Of a stretch of DNA of 64,000 bases, positions 35,680 to 44,666 are shown piece by piece; position 1 is the stretch's first letter, and each line of letters begins with the position of its first letter. Source of the stretch: Pseudoxanthomonas sp. CF385 (GTDB lineage: Bacteria; Pseudomonadota; Gammaproteobacteria; Xanthomonadales; Xanthomonadaceae); the NCBI RefSeq assembly GCF_900104255.1, contig NZ_FNKZ01000001.1, forward strand, positions 960,001-1,024,000, in the 5' to 3' direction. The notes beneath the pieces are model-generated. The model saw nothing but the letters and a program-made list of their open reading frames with translations, made no database searches and was not told where the DNA came from. The translations under genes were made by a program, and so were the position numbers.

Positions 35680-36489
35680 TCAGACCGCCGTTTGCGTGTG
35701 GGGTGGCCCGAAGGCCGTCTGTCCGTCGCGCGCGGCGCGTGCGCGGGGACCGTGGAAATACTCCTGCACCCAGGGGTGGTCGAACCGTTCGACTTCGCTG
35801 AGCGGCGCCACGGTGACGACCTGCTGGTCGGCCAGCACGGCGACGCGGTCGCAGATGGCGTACAGCGTATCCAGATCGTGGGTGATCAGGAACACGGTCA
35901 GCCCGAGCGCCTCCTGCAGCGTCTTGATCAGTCGGTCGAAGGCGGCCGCGCCGATCGGATCCAGGCCGGCCGTGGGCTCGTCGAGGAAGAGCAGGGGCGG
36001 GTCGAGCGCCAGCGCGCGCGCCAGGCCGGCGCGCTTGCGCATGCCGCCGGACAGTTGCGAGGGCAGCTTGTTGAGCGCGTCGGCGGGCAGGCCGGCCAGT
36101 TTCACCTTGAGCAACGCCAGTTCGTAACGCCAACTGTCGGGCAATTCCGGATGGTGTTCCTTCAGCGGCACCTGCACGTTCTCGCCGACGGTCAGCGACG
36201 AGAACAGCGCGCCATCCTGGAACAGCACGCCGGTGTTGCGTTCTATGTGCTGGCGCGCGGCAGGATCTTCGGAGCGCGCATCCTCGCCGAGCACCGTGAT
36301 CTGCCCTTCATCGGGCTGGCGCAGGCCGAGGATCGAGCGCATCAGCACGGACTTGCCGGTGCCCGAACCGCCTACCACGCCGAGGATCTCGCCGCGGCGC
36401 ACGTCCAGGTCCAGGCCTTCGTGCACGGTCTGCTCGCCGAAGCGGTTGACCAGGCCACGCACGCGGATGATGGGGCTGTCGTCGCTCAT
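35680..36489 (-). CDS. MlaF-like ABC transporter ATP-binding protein
   Basis: 269 residues. Walker A GGSGTGKS is at 40-47, the signature LSGGMRKRAGLARAL follows near 145, and Walker B LLFLDEPTAGLDP after it. These are typical of MCE-system ATPases. It powers the permease encoded four bases upstream. The last 25 residues after the ATPase fold are basic and of unclear role. Confidence 0.92.
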   Translation of the reverse strand: MSDDSPIIRVRGLVNRFGEQTVHEGLDLDVRRGEILGVVGGSGTGKSVLMRSILGLRQPDEGQITVLGEDARSEDPAARQHIERNTGVLFQDGALFSSLTVGENVQVPLKEHHPELPDSWRYELALLKVKLAGLPADALNKLPSQLSGGMRKRAGLARALALDPPLLFLDEPTAGLDPIGAAAFDRLIKTLQEALGLTVFLITHDLDTLYAICDRVAVLADQQVVTVAPLSEVERFDHPWVQEYFHGPRARAARDGQTAFGPPHTQTAV

Positions 36490-36493
36490 CGCC

Positions 36494-37609
36494 TCACCAG
36501 TCCATGTGCATGAACCACAACGCGGCGAGCGCGTCGATGATGATGACCAGCGAGATCGTCTGCACCACGCTCGAGGTGGTGCGCTCGCCCACCGACTGCG
36601 CGGTGCCTTCCACGCGCAGGCCTTCGAGGCAGCCGATCAGGCCGATCACCAGCGCGAATACCGGCGCCTTGGACAGGCCCACCAGGAAGTGTTTCACCTC
36701 GATCGTTTCGTGCATGCGCGAGATGTACATCTGCGGCGGGATGCCGAGGTCGAAGGCGCCGACGGTGACGCCGCCGGCCAGGCCGGCCATCATCGAGATG
36801 AAGGTCAGCAGCGGCAGCATCACCAGCAGCGCGATGAGGCGCGGGATCACCAGCAGGTCCACCGGGTCCAGGCCCAGCGTGCGGATCGCGTCGATCTCCT
36901 CGCGGCTCTTCATCGCGCCGATCTGGGCGGTGAACGCCGAGGCGGTGCGCCCGGCCAGGACGATCGCGGTCATCAGCACGGCGAACTCGCGCAGGAACGC
37001 GATGCTCACCAGTTCCACCACGTAGATTTCCGCGCCGAAGTCGCGCAGCACGGTGGAGCCGAGGAACGCGATCACCGCACCCACCATGTACGACAGCAGG
37101 ATCACCAGCGGCACCGCATCCAGGCCGACCGCTTCCATGTGGGCGACGGTGGCGGTGGGGCGGAAGCGGCGCGGCTCCTTGACCATGCGCACCAGCTTGA
37201 CCAGGTTCTCGCCGGTGAAGCTCAGCAGGGCGACGATCTCCTGGCCATTCTCGTGCACGCGGTAGCCCAGGCGCGAGAGCGCGGCCAGCACGCCGTAGTC
37301 GCGCTTGCGCGGCGGCCGGTCGTCGGCGACGTCTTCGATGGTGCTGACCAGCGCGCGATGGTCCTGGCGGAACGCGATGTCGGACAACTCCATGCCGCGG
37401 CGCTTGGCGAACCGCAGCAGCTGCAGCACGCCGGCCGAATCGATGCGGTCGATCGCGGTGGCGTCGATGCGCTCCACCGCATCGGGGAGCGCACGCAGCT
37501 GCTCCGCCACCACCAGCGCACTGGACAGCGTCCAGTCGCCGCCCAGCCGCACCTGTCCGGGCTCGGCGGGATCGGCTTCGCAGCGCGGGCGGGCAAGGGT
37601 GGGGGTCAT
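36494..37609 (-). CDS. MlaE-like permease with N-terminal STAS domain
   Basis: 371 residues. An N-terminal STAS part of about 90 residues contains IDATAIDRIDSAGVLQLLRFA. The MlaE permease domain follows with about five helices (FGAEIYVVELVSIAFLREFA; the DPVDLLVIPRLIAL block is diagnostic). In E. coli the STAS protein MlaB is separate; here it is fused to the permease. The start at 37609 overlaps the stop of the upstream DMT transporter gene by four bases. Confidence 0.92.
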   Translation of the reverse strand: MTPTLARPRCEADPAEPGQVRLGGDWTLSSALVVAEQLRALPDAVERIDATAIDRIDSAGVLQLLRFAKRRGMELSDIAFRQDHRALVSTIEDVADDRPPRKRDYGVLAALSRLGYRVHENGQEIVALLSFTGENLVKLVRMVKEPRRFRPTATVAHMEAVGLDAVPLVILLSYMVGAVIAFLGSTVLRDFGAEIYVVELVSIAFLREFAVLMTAIVLAGRTASAFTAQIGAMKSREEIDAIRTLGLDPVDLLVIPRLIALLVMLPLLTFISMMAGLAGGVTVGAFDLGIPPQMYISRMHETIEVKHFLVGLSKAPVFALVIGLIGCLEGLRVEGTAQSVGERTTSSVVQTISLVIIIDALAALWFMHMDW

Positions 37610-38496
37610 GGCGTCGCTCGGCCAAGGAGCATACAGGCTATACCGCTGAACGTGAGGACCACGCCGATGAACGCCCGCTTGCCGAGCGGCTCGCGCAGCC
37701 ACAGCGCTGCGAGCACCACCAGGAAGACCGACGCGGATTCGTTGAGGATCGCCGCCACCGAGGCCGACGTGAACTTGTAGCCGCCCAGCCAGAGCACCAT
37801 GGACAGACCCTGGCCGATCAGTGCGGCCAGTACCAGACGATGCCACGGCACGTCGGCGGCGACGAAGCGCATGCGCGCCCGCATGGCGGGCAGCACGGCC
37901 AGCACGAGCAGGCCCGCGACCGCGCCCGCCAGTCGCAACAGGGTGACCCAGAGCAGCGGCTGGCTTTCCAGGGTCCGCTTGACCATCACGATGGCGATCG
38001 CCATCAGCGCGATCGCGACCAGCCCGATCATGACGCCACGCGCCGTGTGCTGCGGATGCGTCTTCCACTCGCCGGGCGGGCGGCTGACCAGCAGGACGCC
38101 CAGCCCCACCAGCGCGAAGCCCAGCCACTGCCCCGCGCCCAGGCGTTCGTCCAGGAACACGAAGCCGAGCAGCAGCACCAACGGGCTGTAGAGATTGCCG
38201 ATCACGCCCATCCGTCCGGCGCCCAGTTCGTTGAGCGCACGGAAGTACAGCGTGTCGGCCAGCGCGATGCCGATGACGCCGCTGGCGACGACGATGGCGA
38301 GTTCGCTCGCCGGCAACACGGGCCATGCGCCGGCGTGGACCACCAGCGCCACCGGCGCCAGCACGGCGAGCACCAGCCCGTTCTTGAGCAGATTGAGCGC
38401 GAGCGGCGGCAGGTGCGCGCCCAGCTGGCGCGCCAGGATCACGCCCACCGCCCACGTCGCCGCGCTGCCCAGTGCCATGGCTTCGCCGATGCCCAC
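37606..38496 (-). CDS. EamA/DMT family transporter, first gene of the Mla-type operon
   Basis: 296 residues, ten predicted helices in two EamA halves (ALADTLYFRALNELGAGRMG ends the first half; FTSASVAAILNESASVF lies in the second). A GTG start at 38496 has an AGGGGA Shine-Dalgarno six bases upstream; an ATG six codons later (MALGSAATWAVG) is an alternative. The stop overlaps the MlaE-type permease gene by ATGA, so the two are translationally coupled. The substrate is unknown; the coupling suggests a small metabolite or lipid-related role. Confidence 0.82.
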   Translation of the reverse strand: MGIGEAMALGSAATWAVGVILARQLGAHLPPLALNLLKNGLVLAVLAPVALVVHAGAWPVLPASELAIVVASGVIGIALADTLYFRALNELGAGRMGVIGNLYSPLVLLLGFVFLDERLGAGQWLGFALVGLGVLLVSRPPGEWKTHPQHTARGVMIGLVAIALMAIAIVMVKRTLESQPLLWVTLLRLAGAVAGLLVLAVLPAMRARMRFVAADVPWHRLVLAALIGQGLSMVLWLGGYKFTSASVAAILNESASVFLVVLAALWLREPLGKRAFIGVVLTFSGIACMLLGRATP

Positions 38497-38581
38497 CCGT
38501 TCCCCTGCCTGTCGTTTACCCGCGTAGTGTAAGCAGCGTCCGATGAAGGCGTCGGCCCGCGGCTTCGGCGATACTGTGGCG

Positions 38582-39829
38582 ATGCCCGACGAGACGCTCA
38601 CGACCGCCACCTACGCCCAGCGCATCGCCTTCGTGTGCGAGATCGCCGGCCGGCTGCACAGCTACGGCACCACCGCGCAGCGGCTGGAAGGCGCGGTCGT
38701 CGGCCTGTCCCAGCGCCTGGGCCTGGATTGCGAACCCTGGTCCAATCCCACCGGCCTGATCCTGAGCTTCAGCGATCCGGTGAGGCCGCTCGGCGCCAGC
38801 GACAGCACGCGGGTGATCCGGCTCGCGCCCGGCGAGACCGACCTGCACAAGCTGAGCGAAGCCGACCGCATCGCCGACGCCGTGTCGGCGGGCGAGATGA
38901 GCATCGCCCAGGGCCATACCGCGCTGCGCGCGCTGGACCGGACGCCCGGCGTCCGCTGGCGCGCGATGCAGATATTCGCCTCCGGCCTGGCGGCGGCCGC
39001 CGTCGCCGGCCTGTGGCGCCTGCCGTGGCTGGACATGGCGACCGCCGGCCTCATCGGCGTGATCATCGGCGTGCTGGGCGAACTGATCGCGCGCCGGCCG
39101 CAGATGAAGGAAGCCAGCGACGCGATCTCCGCGCTGGTGGCGGGCTTCGTCGCGATCCTCGTGGCGAATTTCATCGGCCCGTTGAACCTCAACACGGTGA
39201 TCATCGCGTCGCTGATCGTGCTGTTGCCCGGCATGGCGCTGACCAACGCGGTGAACGAGCTCACCAGCCAGCACCTGGTCTCCGGCGTGGCGCGTTTCGC
39301 GGGCGCGCTGGCGACCGTGCTGAAGCTCGCCGTGGGCAGCATGATCGCGGTGACCCTGGCCCAGCTGCTGGGCCTGTATCCGGAGGTGCGTGCCTCGCGG
39401 CCGCAGCCGGAGTGGGTGGAGTGGGGCGCGATGGTGGTGGCGGCCTACGCGTTCGCGGTGCTGTTCAAGGCGCACCGGCGCGACTACTTCTGGGTGATGG
39501 CGGCCGCGATCGCCGGCTACAGCATCTCGCGTTACGCGGGTGCGGCGTGGGGAAGCCCGGTCGGCATCTTCCTGTCGGCGTTGACGCTGACCGCGGCCGG
39601 CAACGCCTTCGCACGCTGGGCCAACCGGCCTGGTGCGCTGATCCGCGTGCCGGGCATCCTGATGCTGGTGCCCGGCAGCACCAGCCTGCGCGGCCTGCTG
39701 ACGCTGGTGCAGCAGCAGGACGTCGGCGTGGGCCAGTCGGCGCTGCTGGCCGTCACCAACGTGGTGATGGCACTGATCGCGGGCCTGCTGTTCGGCAACC
39801 TGCTGATCTCCTCGCGCAAGAATCTCTGA
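38582..39829 (+). CDS. Threonine/serine exporter family protein (ThrE type)
   Basis: 415 residues from MPDETLTTATYAQ. The N-terminal soluble half has CEIAGRLHSYGTTAQRLEG, and the ten-helix membrane part has ALVAGFVAILVANFIGPLN and LIVLLPGMALTNAVNELTS (shown as landmarks), ending RVPGILMLVPGSTSLRG. These match the single-chain ThrE exporters, which combine the two domains separate in YjjP/YjjB. The first 13 codons of the longer frame are not needed. It is divergent from the DMT transporter with 85 bases between. Confidence 0.88.
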   Translation: MPDETLTTATYAQRIAFVCEIAGRLHSYGTTAQRLEGAVVGLSQRLGLDCEPWSNPTGLILSFSDPVRPLGASDSTRVIRLAPGETDLHKLSEADRIADAVSAGEMSIAQGHTALRALDRTPGVRWRAMQIFASGLAAAAVAGLWRLPWLDMATAGLIGVIIGVLGELIARRPQMKEASDAISALVAGFVAILVANFIGPLNLNTVIIASLIVLLPGMALTNAVNELTSQHLVSGVARFAGALATVLKLAVGSMIAVTLAQLLGLYPEVRASRPQPEWVEWGAMVVAAYAFAVLFKAHRRDYFWVMAAAIAGYSISRYAGAAWGSPVGIFLSALTLTAAGNAFARWANRPGALIRVPGILMLVPGSTSLRGLLTLVQQQDVGVGQSALLAVTNVVMALIAGLLFGNLLISSRKNL

Positions 39830-39846
39830 AGCCTGCGCAAACGAAG

Positions 39847-39869
39847 AACGGGAGGCCAGGCCTCCCGTT
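39847..39869. terminator. Hairpin between convergent thrE-like and H-NS-like genes
   Basis: AACGGGAGG (39847-39855) pairs with CCTCCCGTT (39861-39869) around CCAGG. CGTATTCGC follows, with no T-run. It is probably a bidirectional terminator. Confidence 0.6.
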
Positions 39870-39890
39870 CGTATTCGCTTCCGAAACGGC

Positions 39891-40262
39891 TTACTTCTTC
39901 TTGATGAGGAAGTCTTCGGCCTTCTTGCCCTTGGTGATCAGCGCGGCCATCCAGCGCGGATGCTTGCCACGGCCGGTCCAGGTTTCCTTGGGGTTGGCCG
40001 GGTTGCGATACTTCGGCGCCACCTTGCCCAGCTTGCGGCCGGCACGCGAGACCGCGGGCTTGGCGGCCGTCTTCGGCGCGCTGCGTCCGGCGGTACCGAA
40101 CAGCTCCTCCACCGTGTAGCCCTCGGCCTTCGCGAACTTGGTGATCTTGCCGCGCACGGTGGCGATGGGCGTGCGCTTGGCCAGCTTGGTCTGCTGTTCC
40201 TTGGCCTTCGCGATCAGGGCGCCAAGTTCCTTGGCGGACAGGTTACGCAGGTCGATCGACAT
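39891..40262 (-). CDS. H-NS family nucleoid-associated DNA-binding protein
   Basis: 123 residues. A short N-terminal helical oligomerisation part is followed by a lysine/alanine linker and the C-terminal DNA-binding motif TWTGRGKHPRW at 94-104. This is the H-NS/Bv3F core that contacts the minor groove of AT-rich DNA. The tail is lysine-rich. The ATG at 40262 has a GGAGAT Shine-Dalgarno; a TTG one codon earlier is unlikely. Such proteins silence AT-rich acquired genes, which could include the polysaccharide cluster here (inference). Confidence 0.92.
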   Translation of the reverse strand: MSIDLRNLSAKELGALIAKAKEQQTKLAKRTPIATVRGKITKFAKAEGYTVEELFGTAGRSAPKTAAKPAVSRAGRKLGKVAPKYRNPANPKETWTGRGKHPRWMAALITKGKKAEDFLIKKK

Positions 40263-40359
40263 CAACTATCTCCAGTCGGGAAGGGAAGGCCCGTCCATGG
40301 CAGTCGCCCGATCATAAGCGAGCGGGCGAGCGCGGCACAAACCGCGCCGCGCCCGATCT

Positions 40360-42060
40360 TCAGGCGCGCACGCGCGCCAGCAGTGCGTCGCGTCCGATGT
40401 TTTCCGCTTCGGTCTCACGGCGTGCGCGGTACTCGAACGTGCCAGCCGCGAGGCCGCGCTCGGACACCACCACGCGGTGGGGAATGCCGACCAGCTCGAT
40501 GTCCGCGAACATCGCGCCCGGACGAAGGCCACGGTCGTCGAGCACCGCTTCGATGCCGGCCGCCTGCAGGTCCGCCAGCAACTGCTCGGCCGCCGCGTTT
40601 ACCGCGGCATCGTTCTTCGGGTTGATCACGCAGACCGCCACTTCCCAGGGCGCCATCGGCACGGGCCAGATGATGCCGTTGGCATCGTGGTTCTGCTCGA
40701 TGGCGGCGGCGACGATGCGCGACACGCCGATGCCGTAGCAGCCCATCGCCGGCGCGGCGGCCTTGCCGCTGTCGTCCAGCACGGTGAACTTCATGGCTTC
40801 GCTGTACTTGCGGCCGAGCTGGAACACGTGGCCGACCTCGATACCGCGGACGAGGCGGATCTCGCCGCCGTCGGCCGCCTTGTCGCCTTCCACCACGTTG
40901 CGGATGTCGGCCACGGTCTCGGGCTCCTGCAGGTCGCGGCCCCAGTTGACGCCGGTCAGGTGGTAGCCGGCCTCGTTGGCACCGACGACGAAGTCCGCCA
41001 TCGCGGCGACGTCGCGGTCGGCCACCACGCGGATGGCGTCGCGCGGCTTCACCGGGCCGAGGAAGCCCGGCTCGCTGCCGAGGTGGGCGGCGATTTCCGC
41101 CTCGCTGGCCATGCGGTAGTCGGCCAGGCCGGCAACCTTGCCCAGCTTGATCTCGTTGACGGCGTGGTCGCCGCGCACCAGCGCCAGCACGAAACCGCCC
41201 TCCGTCATCACCGCGATCGACTTCACCGTACGCTGCAACGGGATGCTGAGCAGCGCGGCGACGTCCTCGCAGGTCTTCTGCGTGGGCGTGGCCACCTTGT
41301 TCATCGTTTCCGATGCGGCGGCACGCGGGCCCGGCGCGGCGGCCTGGGCCTTCTCGACGTTCGCCGCGTAGTCCGAACCGGTGGAGAACGCGATGGAGTC
41401 TTCGCCGGAGTCCGCCAGCACGTGGAATTCCTGCGAGGCGTCGCCACCGATGGCGCCGCTGTCCGCCTGCACGGCACGGAAGTCCAGGCCCAGGCGGGTG
41501 AAGATGCGCGTGTAGGCCGCATGCATGTTGCGGTATTCGCGCCCCAGGTCCTCGTCCGTGATGTGGAAGGAGTAGGCGTCCTTCATCACGAACTCGCGCG
41601 CCCGCATCACGCCGAAGCGCGGGCGGATCTCGTCGCGGAACTTCGTCTGGATCTGGTAGAAGTTGACCGGCAGCTGCTTGTAGCTGGACAGCTCCTGGCG
41701 CGCGAAGTCGGTGACCGCTTCCTCGGCCGTCGGGCTGTAGCAGAAATGCTGCTCCTTGCGGTCGGTGATCTTCAGCAGCTGCCCGCCGAACTTCTCCCAG
41801 CGCCCGGTCTCTTCCCACAGCTCGCGGGGCTGGATGGTCGGCATGATCATCTCGATCGCGCCTGCGCGGTCCATTTCCTCGCGCACGACGGTCTCCACCT
41901 TGCGCAGCACGCGCAGGCCCAGCGGCGACCAGGTGTACAGGCCGGCGGCCAGTTTGCGGATCATGCCGGCGCGCAGCATCAGCTGGTGGCTGACCAGCTC
42001 GGCGTCGGCCGGGGTTTCCTTGGTGGTGCGGAGGTGGAACTGCGACAGGCGCATCGGCAT
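40360..42060 (-). CDS. proS: Prolyl-tRNA synthetase
   Basis: 566 residues, the length of the bacterial ProS with an inserted YbaK-like editing domain (about 220-400, including [19 protein letters not shown]). Class II motifs are seen: [16 protein letters not shown] near 70, [17 protein letters not shown] near 140, and the late [17 protein letters not shown]. It charges tRNA-Pro and clears Ala-tRNA-Pro. It is followed by the H-NS-like gene and preceded by two small envelope-type genes on the same strand. Confidence 0.97.
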   Translation of the reverse strand: MPMRLSQFHLRTTKETPADAELVSHQLMLRAGMIRKLAAGLYTWSPLGLRVLRKVETVVREEMDRAGAIEMIMPTIQPRELWEETGRWEKFGGQLLKITDRKEQHFCYSPTAEEAVTDFARQELSSYKQLPVNFYQIQTKFRDEIRPRFGVMRAREFVMKDAYSFHITDEDLGREYRNMHAAYTRIFTRLGLDFRAVQADSGAIGGDASQEFHVLADSGEDSIAFSTGSDYAANVEKAQAAAPGPRAAASETMNKVATPTQKTCEDVAALLSIPLQRTVKSIAVMTEGGFVLALVRGDHAVNEIKLGKVAGLADYRMASEAEIAAHLGSEPGFLGPVKPRDAIRVVADRDVAAMADFVVGANEAGYHLTGVNWGRDLQEPETVADIRNVVEGDKAADGGEIRLVRGIEVGHVFQLGRKYSEAMKFTVLDDSGKAAAPAMGCYGIGVSRIVAAAIEQNHDANGIIWPVPMAPWEVAVCVINPKNDAAVNAAAEQLLADLQAAGIEAVLDDRGLRPGAMFADIELVGIPHRVVVSERGLAAGTFEYRARRETEAENIGRDALLARVRA

Positions 42061-42114
42061 CGGCGTTCAGGGGATGAATCGCCTATTTTGCCAGCCTTGG
42101 CCGCGCGCGGGGCG

Positions 42115-42393
42115 TTATCGCTCCGTGTCCGCAGGCTCGCCGCTTACCCGGATGCCTGCCGCGGTCTCGCGGTCGATGCGCTCGAAGGGCCGGTGCCTGG
42201 GCGGCTTCTCGGTGATCTGGAGCACGCCGGCGTCGTCGCGCCAGCGGTACAGCGATGGCCGGGTGTCGACGGGAGTGGACGTCCGACGCGCCTCACGCCG
42301 CTCGTTGCCGGCGTCGGGTCCGTCTTTCGAAAGCCACCAGGCGATGCCGACGCCTATCCCGAGGCCTGCCGCGATGGCCAGCCACGCACGCAT
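42115..42393 (-). CDS. Small membrane-anchored DUF4124-like protein
   Basis: 92 residues. One N-terminal helix (AWLAIAAGLGIGVGIAWWL) is followed by a charged linker and SLYRWRDDAGVLQITEKPP, which fits the DUF4124 pattern Y-x-W-x-D-x-x-G-x-x-x-[FY]-[ST]-x-x-P with Gln-Ile in place of the aromatic. The function is unknown. It lies between the larger DUF4124 gene (nine bases upstream) and proS. Confidence 0.65.
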   Translation of the reverse strand: MRAWLAIAAGLGIGVGIAWWLSKDGPDAGNERREARRTSTPVDTRPSLYRWRDDAGVLQITEKPPRHRPFERIDRETAAGIRVSGEPADTER

Positions 42394-42401
42394 CTACCGG
42401 A

Positions 42402-42794
42402 TCAGGGGCCGGCGGGAGTGCAATAGGCCTTCACGGCCGCTTCGGCGAGGCCGCGCTGGTTGGCGCGGGCGGTGTCATCGAGGGTCGTGTCGGGCTTGCC
42501 GTCGCCATCCGTATCCTGCCGGACCGCGCCCTTGCTGTTGGTCAGGATCTGCAGGTTCGAGCGGGCGGTCAGGCACTGCGGGTTCTCGACGGACTTGCCG
42601 ACGGGCTGCGTGTCCGCCGTCGCAGCGCCGTACTGGTTGATGCGCCGGTTCTGGGTCGCCTGATTCGGCGGGGGACTGTCGGAGTAGTGGGTGACCCCGT
42701 TCTTGTCCTTCCACTGATAGACCTGCTGGGCCTGTGCGGTGGTGGCGACGGTGAGGCACAGCGCCAGCGCGGCGAGGCAGGGGGCGAGGCGCAT
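42402..42794 (-). CDS. DUF4124 domain-containing exported protein
   Basis: 130 residues. A signal peptide (CLAALALCLTVATTAQA) precedes VYQWKDKNGVTHYSDSPPP, the DUF4124 signature, and a C-terminal part with DTDGDGKPDTTLDD, an EF-hand-like or calcium-loop acidic stretch. It is predicted to be periplasmic. The start at residue MRLAPCL gives a normal signal peptide; the longer frame does not. The role of the family is unknown. Confidence 0.8.
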   Translation of the reverse strand: MRLAPCLAALALCLTVATTAQAQQVYQWKDKNGVTHYSDSPPPNQATQNRRINQYGAATADTQPVGKSVENPQCLTARSNLQILTNSKGAVRQDTDGDGKPDTTLDDTARANQRGLAEAAVKAYCTPAGP

Positions 42795-42886
42795 GGCAGG
42801 CTCCGGGACCGGGGAACCGCGATTGCAGCACCCCAAGCGCGCGCAGGCAAGCCGGGAGGCGGAATCGTTGGGCTAAACTGCGACCC

Positions 42887-43666
42887 ATGAACGAAATCAA
42901 ACCGCCCCCGCGCTCCCGCGGGATCTACCTGTTGCCCAACCTGTTCACCACCGCGGGCCTGTTCGCCGGGTTCTTCGCGATCATCGCCGCCGCCAACGGC
43001 CAGTTCGTCAATGCGGCCATCGCCGTGTTCGTCGCGGGCTTGATGGACGGCATCGACGGCCGTGTGGCGCGCCTGACCGGCACCAGCAGCGACTTCGGCG
43101 TGCAGTACGACTCGCTGGCCGATCTGGTCAGCTTCGGCCTGGCGCCGGCGCTGGTGATGTACCACTGGTCGCTGTCCGCGCTGAAATTCGACGGCGGCGT
43201 GATGGGGCGGGTCGGCTGGGTGGTGGCGTTCCTCTACGCGGCCTGCGCGGCACTGCGGCTGGCGCGCTTCAACACCCAGGTCGGCACGGTGGACAAGCGC
43301 TGGTTCATCGGCCTGGCCAGCCCGGCGGCGGCCGGGCTGATGATGTCCTTCGTCTGGGCCTTCGCCGACGGCGAGCTGGGCTGGACCGGCGAAGAACTGC
43401 GCTACGTGGCGCTGGCGGTCACGCTGGTGGCGGCGTTGTTGATGGTCAGCCGGATCCGCTTCTGGAGCTTCAAGGGCACGGGCGAGGGCGGTGCCAAGGC
43501 CGACCGCATCCCGTTCGTCGTGCTCGCCCTGGTGCCGCTGGCGCTCGCGATCCTGTTCATCGATCTGCCGCGCACGCTGTTCGCGGTGGGCGTGGTCTAT
43601 GCGTTGTCCGGGCCTGCCCATTGGCTGTGGCAGCGGACGCGCCGCACGCGGGACGGCGCCGCATGA
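42887..43666 (+). CDS. pssA: CDP-diacylglycerol-serine O-phosphatidyltransferase
   Basis: 259 residues, multi-spanning. The CDP-alcohol phosphatidyltransferase motif is complete: D54-x-x-D57-G58-x-x-A61-R62, then G71, D75 and D79 (MDGIDGRVARLTG followed by GVQYDSLADL). It makes phosphatidylserine, the precursor of phosphatidylethanolamine. A TAAACT -10-like hexamer sits just ahead of the ATG. The last four bases overlap the next gene (ATGA). Confidence 0.95.
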   Translation: MNEIKPPPRSRGIYLLPNLFTTAGLFAGFFAIIAAANGQFVNAAIAVFVAGLMDGIDGRVARLTGTSSDFGVQYDSLADLVSFGLAPALVMYHWSLSALKFDGGVMGRVGWVVAFLYAACAALRLARFNTQVGTVDKRWFIGLASPAAAGLMMSFVWAFADGELGWTGEELRYVALAVTLVAALLMVSRIRFWSFKGTGEGGAKADRIPFVVLALVPLALAILFIDLPRTLFAVGVVYALSGPAHWLWQRTRRTRDGAA

Positions 43667-44103
43667 CGCTGGCGGCGGACCGTTTGTGGTCGGCCGAGCA
43701 GCAGGGCTGGCTCGGCGCGCTCGGCCACACGGTGTACCTGCCCGCGGACTGGCCGACCGAGGCCGGTGCGCCGACACCGGTCGCGGACGCGTCGACGGCG
43801 CGCGTCGAACGGATCGAACGCGAATCCCCCTCTCCCGCACCACGCAGCCGTCCGCCGGTACGCGAAGCTGAAGATCGTCCCACCCCCGCGCGGTCCGCAC
43901 CGGCACCGCGTGCCCCGGGTGCGCGGCTGCCGGATCGCTTGCATTTCGCCCTGATCCGCGCGTCGGGATGCAATCCGAACGCGCCCGGTGCGGCTGAGCT
44001 GTTCGCGCAGTGGCCCAGTTCGGCCGAGTTGCGCGGGAATCCCGCGGCCAAGCGTGCGCTGTGGCCCACCTTGCGCCGCCTGCGTCGGAGTGCGCCGGCG
44101 TGA
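43663..44103 (+). CDS. holD: Probable DNA polymerase III psi subunit (HolD), divergent
   Basis: 146 residues. The C-terminal block ELRGNPAAKRALW (122-134) aligns with the psi block of E. coli (LRANPTARAALW, from memory). The N-terminus EQQGWLGALGHTVY resembles the psi chi-binding peptide. Between them is a proline/arginine-rich, probably unstructured linker (about 45-90). The next gene, overlapping by four bases, is rimI, as in the E. coli holD-rimI operon. Psi links chi to the clamp loader. Length (E. coli 137) fits. Database annotation would probably be 'hypothetical'. Confidence 0.68.
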   Translation: MTLAADRLWSAEQQGWLGALGHTVYLPADWPTEAGAPTPVADASTARVERIERESPSPAPRSRPPVREAEDRPTPARSAPAPRAPGARLPDRLHFALIRASGCNPNAPGAAELFAQWPSSAELRGNPAAKRALWPTLRRLRRSAPA

Positions 44104-44609
44104 GCGCGCTGGGCGTCGAGGCTTCGCCCGCGTCCGCCCCCAGCCTGCGGCCGATGCGCGAGGCCGACCTGGATGCCGTGCTGGCGATCGAGCAGCGGGG
44201 CTATCCCTTCCCGTGGACACGCGGCATCTTCCGCGACTGCCTGAAGGCCGGCTATCCCTCGTGGGTGCTCACCGAACACGGCTTGGTGATCGGCTACGGT
44301 CTGTTGAGCATCGCCGCCGACGAAGCGCACGTGCTGAACATCTGCATCGCGCCGGAGCGCCAGGGGCGCGGGCTGGGCCGCTACCTGCTGCGTGCACTGG
44401 TGAAGATCGCCCGCGACCTGAGAGCGCAGCGTGTGTTCCTGGAAGTGCGTCCGTCCAACCCGGGTGCGATCGCGCTGTACCACAGTGAAGGCTTCAACGA
44501 GATCGGCCGCCGCCCGCGTTATTACCCGGCCCGCGACGGCCGCGAGGACGCGTTGGTGATGGCGATCGAACTGGTCGCCGACGACATCACCACGATGCCT
44601 CCGCTGTAG
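44100..44609 (+). CDS. rimI: Ribosomal protein S18-alanine N-acetyltransferase
   Basis: 169 residues from a GTG start that overlaps the stop of the preceding gene (GTGA). GNAT fold: LRPMREADLDAVLAIEQ near the N-terminus, then HVLNICIAPERQGRGLGRYLL with the acetyl-CoA loop RQGRGLG, then EVRPSNPGAIALYHSEGF. It acetylates the N-terminal alanine of S18. Its TAG stop is part of the GTAG start of a REP hairpin. Confidence 0.9.
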   Translation: MSALGVEASPASAPSLRPMREADLDAVLAIEQRGYPFPWTRGIFRDCLKAGYPSWVLTEHGLVIGYGLLSIAADEAHVLNICIAPERQGRGLGRYLLRALVKIARDLRAQRVFLEVRPSNPGAIALYHSEGFNEIGRRPRYYPARDGREDALVMAIELVADDITTMPPL

Positions 44610-44627
44610 AGCGGAGCTTGCTCCGCT
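44606..44627 (+). repeat. GTAG-type REP hairpin, first half of a doublet
   Basis: GTAG is followed directly by AGCGGAGC/GCTCCGCT around TT. It shares the core GAGCTTGCTC with a second, inverted element 39 bases away. The TAG is also the rimI stop codon. It resembles the SMAG (Stenotrophomonas GTAG) repeats. Confidence 0.7.
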
Positions 44628-44666
44628 TCTTTCCGGTCAGTCGATCAACGGTGCCGCTTGCGCGGA

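Noticed and set aside
34754..36133. A 670-codon minus-strand frame continuing upstream of the auxiliary lipoprotein
   Set aside because: It is the shadow of the MlaD-like and ATPase genes in another frame. The lipoprotein signal peptide at 34753 marks the real start.
38516..39475. Long antisense frames over thrE-like, valS, purL and gspE genes
   Set aside because: These are typical antisense frames of high-GC genes, rich in His/Arg/Ala with no motifs or initiation signals.
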